NCBI GenBank assembly: GCA_044227705.1
Contig: JBGAWE010000075.1
Span: forward strand, 1 to 18,465
Length of the DNA stretch: 18,465 nt
Direction: 5' to 3'
Source of the DNA: JANOQP01 sp044227705
GTDB lineage: Bacteria > Bacteroidota > Bacteroidia > Chitinophagales > Saprospiraceae
Shown: one piece after another, positions 13,736 through 18,465 of the stretch
Position numbering within the stretch: position 1 is the first letter of the stretch
Layout of the letters: every line of letters starts with the position of its first letter
Made by a program: the position numbers and the translations under genes
Notes under the pieces: generated by a model
The model's database searches: none
What the model was told of the DNA's origin: nothing
The model's input: only the letters and a program-made list of their open reading frames with translations

Positions 13736-15637
13736 ATGGAGAAAATTCTACAGAGCGTCATTCAAAGGATTTGGCGTTTCCGCCCGGCGACGGGCGGTTG
13801 GGTGAACCGGACGGGGCTGCAGGGCTTCGGTGCCGGTTTTTCCCGTTTTCCCCAGTTTTTCACCTTTTTGGTCATTTTTCTCCTGAAAAACGGCGTGGCC
13901 ATGGCCGCTGGCAGCCCGGAGTGTGTCGCGGGGCTTGAGATTTCGAAGTCGGTCGACAAGTCCGTCGCCACGACCGGCGAGGAGTTCACCTACACCATCC
14001 ACTACCGCGCGGCGAGCCTCAACCAGAATTTCACCGCCGTCAAAATCACCGACCTGCTGCCCTCGTCGGTCGAGTTCGTGGCCGCCTATGGGTCACAGCA
14101 CACGACGAGCTTTGCGTACAGCCCGGGAACGCACACCGTCACGTTCAACTTCATCGACCCCCTCCTCGCCGGTTCGACGGGCGAGGTCAAAATCATCGTC
14201 AAGTTCCCCGCCGGAACCACGCCCGACGGGACGGTGGCCACCAACTCCGCCACCATCTCCGCCTCCAACAGCGGCACCGTAACGTCCAACACCGTCGTCA
14301 CGACGGCCGAGGCGACCGTGCCTCCGCAGGTCAGCAAATGGGCCTCGGGCGGCGGCGGCCTTGACGGGCCGACCACCTTCTCCATTTACGCGGCAAACCC
14401 CTATTGGAACGGCGGTGCGGTCTGGGGTTCTGTCGACCTTTCGAGCGTCACGATCGTCGACAACCTTCCGGTCGGCGCGGTCTTCGTCAGTGCGGACAAC
14501 GGCGGCACCTACAACTCGACCACCCACAAGGTCACTTGGAACGTCGGCAGCATCGCATCCGGCTACGACTGGCAGGCGCACGTCACCTTGAAATTTCCGT
14601 CCGGCACTTTTTCGGCCGGGCAATGGGTAGAAAACACCGGGACGATGACGTACACCCCCCTCGGCCAGTCGGCGCAGACGCTGCCGATTTCCGGCTGGGT
14701 GCAGCTCAAGGCGGCGAACTCCTATTCCGCCAGCCTCGACAAATCGGGCAGCGAGGAGAGCACGGAGGGCACCAACGCCTTCTTCTATCTCACCTACAAC
14801 AACACCTCGACGGGGTCGCTCGACAACGTCTACATCGAGGACGTCATCCCGTCGGGGGCGATGGTCTACGGCTTCTCGTCGGGGAGCTGGCTCTACGGGG
14901 GCTCGACCAGCCCGGCCGTCGTCGTGAAAATCAGGTATTTCACCAACCTCAACTCCGTCGGCACGCTCGTCACCGCGCCCGACCTCGACGACCACGAATA
15001 CTACCCGACGCTGGCCCCGTTCGAGTACATCACCAAAATCCGCTGGGAGCTTGGCTCGGTGCCTGAGGGTTTCCAAAGCCCGGACTGGGGCTGCTGGACC
15101 TGCGGGATGAAGGTTTTTTGGAACCCAAAGAGCGGCACCTCCGGCACGTCCATCAACAACTGCGCGAGTGCCTATTCGACCACCTCGGGTTATGTGGCGG
15201 CGACCGACTGCCACTCCACGACCGTCCTGCAAGACGCGCCCTTCCTCAACCCGACGAAGGACTACACCAACTCGCCCGACCCCTTCCTGCCGGGCGACGT
15301 GGCGCATTTCCAGCTCTTCCTCTACAACACATGGCAGGCCTCCGAGCCGCTCAACGACCCGGTCGTCTACGACCTGCTGCCCAACGGCGTGACCTATGAG
15401 CCGGGGACGATTTTCTTCTCCGGCGCGTGGGGCAGTTTCGCCACGACGACCGTCACGCCCAACTGGAACGGCACAGGCCGCGACATGATAAAGGTGACCT
15501 TCTCGCAGCCCATCGCCGTCAACGAGACGGTGACCGTCTACTACGACGCGAAAATCGGGCAGATGGAGGGCAGCTTCGTCAACGAGTACGCCTTCACCGG
15601 CTCCAACGACATCGGATACATCAACACCAGCGGCTAG
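13736..15637 (+). CDS. N-terminal part of a second giant DUF11-type secreted protein, ended by an in-frame TAG
   Basis: The ATG at 13736 gives a signal peptide with a long N-region (about 38 residues with several Arg), a hydrophobic core FFTFLVIFLL (residues 41-50) and a likely cleavage after AMA (residue 57). A GTG at 13802 would give a shorter N-region and cannot be excluded. About four DUF11-like modules follow. They carry SKSVDKS, then TDLLPSSVEFV; VDNLPVGAVFVSAD; EDVIPSGAMVYG; and YDLLPNGVTYEPG. This is the usual pattern of tandem extracellular beta modules that open surface proteins. The frame stops at TAG 15635-15637, in the middle of a domain series. The same frame resumes directly after it with another DUF11 module, so this is one half of a larger gene. 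No Shine-Dalgarno sequence is visible. A role in adhesion or matrix is inference. Confidence 0.85.
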   Translation: MEKILQSVIQRIWRFRPATGGWVNRTGLQGFGAGFSRFPQFFTFLVIFLLKNGVAMAAGSPECVAGLEISKSVDKSVATTGEEFTYTIHYRAASLNQNFTAVKITDLLPSSVEFVAAYGSQHTTSFAYSPGTHTVTFNFIDPLLAGSTGEVKIIVKFPAGTTPDGTVATNSATISASNSGTVTSNTVVTTAEATVPPQVSKWASGGGGLDGPTTFSIYAANPYWNGGAVWGSVDLSSVTIVDNLPVGAVFVSADNGGTYNSTTHKVTWNVGSIASGYDWQAHVTLKFPSGTFSAGQWVENTGTMTYTPLGQSAQTLPISGWVQLKAANSYSASLDKSGSEESTEGTNAFFYLTYNNTSTGSLDNVYIEDVIPSGAMVYGFSSGSWLYGGSTSPAVVVKIRYFTNLNSVGTLVTAPDLDDHEYYPTLAPFEYITKIRWELGSVPEGFQSPDWGCWTCGMKVFWNPKSGTSGTSINNCASAYSTTSGYVAATDCHSTTVLQDAPFLNPTKDYTNSPDPFLPGDVAHFQLFLYNTWQASEPLNDPVVYDLLPNGVTYEPGTIFFSGAWGSFATTTVTPNWNGTGRDMIKVTFSQPIAVNETVTVYYDAKIGQMEGSFVNEYAFTGSNDIGYINTSG

Positions 15638-18465
15638 GGTGTGAAAGGGCAGTCCGATCCTGCTTTCGTCTTCTACCCCTCGTTCGGCAGCACGGTGCCG
15701 GGCGGCCTCGCCGACTACAACCTCGTGGTGAAGAACATCACGCCCGTCTCGATGACCGGCGTGGTGGTGGTCGACATCCTGCCCTTCGTCGGCGACGCGG
15801 GCGTGATTGACCCGCAGGCGCGCGGCTCTCAGTGGCAACCAAACCTCGCCGGGCCGGTCGCCGCACCGGCGGGAGTGACGGTCTATTATTCGACCGAAAC
15901 CAACCCCTGCCGCGACGAGCTGGCCGGGGCCAACTCGACCCCGTACCCGAGCGGCTGCACGGCCGCCGGTTGGACGACCACGCCGCCGAGCGACATCACG
16001 ACGGTCAGGAGCCTCAAATTCGACTTCGGCACGACGGTCTTCAACGCCAACGACTCGCTTGTGCTGACTTGGCCAATGCGCGCGCCGGTCAACGCCCCGA
16101 CCGGCGGCGAGGTGGCCTACAACAGCTTCGGCTTCGTTGCCGAGCGAGAGGACGACGGTGCGCAACTCCTCCCCACCGAGCCCAACAAGGTGGGCATCAA
16201 GATTTTCAACAACACCCCCGCCATCATCGGCGACCTCGTCTGGAACGACCTCGACAAGGACGGCATCCAGGACCCGGGCGAGCCGGGCATCGACGGCGTG
16301 CGCGTCGAGCTGTGGCAGGACGACGGCGACGGCCGCGCCGAACCCGGCACGGGCGACACCTTCGTCGGTTTCACGGTCACCTCGAGCGGTGGCCTTTATC
16401 TGTTTTCAAACCTCCCGTCGGGCGACTATTTCATCGCCTTTACCAATCTGCCCGGCGGCTTCGTCCCCTCGCCGACCCATGCGGGCGGCGACACAACGGC
16501 AGACTCCGACGGCCTGATAACCGCAGTGACCAATCTCACGGCCCTCGAAAACGACCGTACTTGGGACCTCGGTGTGTACATCCAAACCCTCGACACGTGG
16601 CAGTACAACTGTTCCTCCGGGGTCAAGTCGGAGAGCTACGGCGCGGGGCTGCTCGACACTTGGACAGGCACGTTCACCCAAAACATCCCGACGCCGGAGA
16701 ACGATTTCATGGTCTCGACAGAGGCCATCTTCCGCTCCGCGAACGGGTCCTGCGTGCCGACCTCGGTAACTTTCACGACGAACTGGGGCGCGAGCGAGAC
16801 CGTTACCGGCGGCACCCCGTTGGCCAGCGACCCGGCTGGCGGACGGGTCTTCCGCGCCGTCTTCTCTGGTTCGAACATCGGGAAGATCACGCTCGACCAG
16901 ACGGGCGGCTGCAAGCCGGTCTCGTTCGTCAGCCATGTTTTCAGGACAAACCCCGGCGGCTCGACCGGCACGAGCGGGCGCAACGTGGACGAGTTTTTCG
17001 TCTCGCCCGCCAACCCATCGACGTCTTTCACCCTGCCCTTGTCTGTTTCGGCCGGCGCCAGCACGGTAAAAGTGAGGGTCCCGCTTTCCAATGTCTCTTG
17101 CGGTTCTTCCCCCAAAATCACCGTGACGGCCGGGACGGTTTCTCAAAACCAGACCTTCTCGGGCTGCACGCCGTCGCTGGGCAATTCGCTCGTTTTTGCC
17201 GATTTCACCCTGACCAACGTCCCGGCGAACACGGCGACGGTCACTGTTTTGATAGAGGCAAACGGCGGATCGGCGGCCGTCGGCGGGATGATTATGGTGG
17301 AAAACACATGCGCCCCTTGCGATTTCCCGCTCGCGTCGGACGACAACTTCACCATCTGCCCGAACTCGATGGCGACGGGCAACGTGATGGCCAACGACTT
17401 CAACCCGAACGGCAACCCGCTGGCCGTCAACTTGACGCCCATCACCAGCCCGGCGCACGGAACGGTCACGCTGACGGCACCGGGCAACTTCACCTTCACC
17501 CCGACGACGGACTATTGCGGCAACGACCAGTTCAGCTACTCGGTCTGCGACAACTCCTGCACTCCGGCGAAGTGCGACACTGCCACCGTTTTTCTCCACA
17601 TGATGGACATGACGGCACCCGTGATGTCGGGCGTCCCGGCCAATCTGACGGTCGCCTGCACGGCCGTCCCCGCAGCCGCCACGCCGACGGCGGCGGACAA
17701 CTGCGACGCCGCTGTGAGCATCGTTTTTGTTGAAAACAGCACGAAATCGGCCGATGCTACTGCCTGTGGCTTCTATAATTATGTGATTACGCGCACTTGG
17801 ACGGCCTCCGACGACTGCGGCAACAAGGACACAAAGACCCAGACCATCACGGTGCAGGACAACTCCGCGCCGACCCTCGCGGGCATCCCGGCCAACATCA
17901 CGGTCGGCTGCGACAGCATTCCCACGGTGGCCAGCCCGACAGCGACCGACAACTGCCAGCCCGCGCCGACCATCACCTACAACCAGACGCGCACCGACGG
18001 CACCTGCCCCAACGACTACCGCCTCACCCGGACGTGGACGGCGACCGATGCCTGCGGAAACGCGACGAGCCAGTCGCAGGTCGTCACGGTGACGGACAAC
18101 GACGCGCCCGTCCTCTCGCAGTACCCGGCGAACATCACCATCGAGTGCGACGCGCTGCCCCCCGTGCCGACCATCACCGCGACCGACGACTGCACGACTG
18201 CGCTGACGGTCAACTATGCGCAGGTGCGCATCGCCTGCGAATGCCCGCACTCTTGCATCTACAACCGGACGTGGTCGGCCGTCGACGGCTGCGGCAACGG
18301 CACCGTCTGGACCCAGCAAATCAAGCAACAGGACACTAAGGCCCCCGTCCTCGCGGGCTGCCCGCCAAACATCACGGTCACCGGCTTCCCGATTCCGGCT
18401 CCGCCGCCCATCGGCCCTGGCGGCGTGACGGCGGTCGACAACTGCTCGCTCACCTCGAACATCAC
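15638..18465 (+). CDS. Continuation of the second giant secreted protein after the TAG (3' end outside window)
   Basis: The frame of the upstream CDS stays open from the codon after TAG to the window edge (942 full codons), and nothing in the window ends it. Content in order: DUF11-like module (about 15650-16200, PVSMTGVVVVDILPF); SdrD_B module (16223 to about 16585: GDLVWNDLDKDGIQDPGEPG, then GDYFIAF); a long unassigned beta-rich segment (about 16590-17310); a cadherin-like module (about 17315-17595: GNVMANDFNPNGN, TPTTDYCGNDQFSYSVCD); and HYR-like repeats. There is no signal peptide or Shine-Dalgarno sequence here, so initiation at the first candidate (GTG 15641) would give a cytoplasmic fragment without export. 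It is best read as the second half of the gene starting at 13736, broken or recoded at TAG. By analogy with the first giant, a CHU_C domain is expected beyond the window. Confidence 0.82.
17606..18465 (+). repeat. HYR-like tandem modules, about 79-84 residues each (at least four, last one cut by the window)
   Basis: Modules begin at about 17606, 17858, 18095 and 18332, each with D..APV or D..APT, then PAN(I/L)T(V/I) with a Cys shortly after in three of them. A TDNC or TDDC block and RTWTA.D.CGN follow. Spacings are 252, 237 and 237 bases. These match the HYR-type beta modules common in T9SS cargo proteins, usually placed between the head modules and the sorting domain. The fourth lacks the Cys after NITV (it has GCPPNITVTGF). 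Confidence 0.75.

Noticed and set aside
14093..16165. Antisense open frame of 690 codons spanning the TAG site
   Set aside because: Low-complexity Arg/Val/Gly/Asp composition. It is a shadow of codon bias in the + strand gene, which also shows that the bias runs on unbroken past the TAG.
15832..17733. + strand open frame of 633 codons in another frame of the second giant gene
   Set aside because: The Arg/His/Gln-rich translation has no domain content. The overlapping frame that continues from 13736 encodes SdrD_B, cadherin-like and HYR-like modules and is the real one.
16406..18328. Antisense open frame of 640 codons
   Set aside because: Arg/Val/Gly-rich shadow of the second giant gene with no recognisable motifs.

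Overview
The window looks like a Bacteroidota genome, probably of the Saprospiria/Chitinophagia type but of high GC. The evidence is a giant secreted protein ending in a textbook gliding-motility-associated C-terminal (CHU_C, type IX secretion, type B) domain, and a wealth of DUF11, SdrD_B, PKD/Ig-like, SprB-like, HYR-like and cadherin-like modules. Start codons also lack Shine-Dalgarno sequences, as is usual in this phylum. The placement below phylum level is inference from domain style only.

Layout. (1) Bases 1-11628, + strand: the C-terminal 3,875 residues of one giant cell-surface or secreted protein whose start lies upstream of the window. It runs through DUF11, an acidic D/N-rich linker, SdrB/Cna-B-like modules, mixed Ig-like modules, an array of 24 Ig/PKD-like modules of about 71 residues (2521-7689), five SprB-like modules, three tandem copies of a larger module pair, a cadherin-like module and the CHU_C sorting domain. 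(2) 11629-11921: a convergent intergenic gap with a good terminator for the giant gene, a weaker one facing the other way, and a long imperfect inverted repeat joining them. (3) 11922-12901, - strand: paaA, the catalytic subunit of phenylacetyl-CoA epoxidase, strongly conserved but broken by a frameshift (or a small cluster of indels) near 12110-12160 and standing without paaB, C, D or E. (4) 12902-13735: about 830 bases without a convincing gene. It holds a candidate Bacteroidota promoter for paaA with a tandem TGACAATT repeat, two copies of the inverted repeat GTTGAnnnTCAAC, and an orphan intrinsic terminator with no visible gene in front of it. (5) 13736 to the window end, + strand: a second giant secreted protein with a signal peptide, DUF11 modules, SdrD_B, a cadherin-like module and HYR-like repeats. 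Its reading frame is interrupted by a single in-frame TAG at 15635-15637 and then stays open, with continuous domain content, for at least 942 codons to the edge.

How it fits together. The two giants share several module families and are probably paralogous surface adhesins or matrix proteins exported by Sec and then T9SS. Nothing in the window points to an enzyme activity for them. paaA belongs to aerobic phenylacetate breakdown and has no functional link to its neighbours that I can see. The items most worth a second look are the amber codon in the second giant, the damaged solitary paaA, the strict cysteine covariation across the 24-module array, and the orphan terminator in the leader of the second giant.
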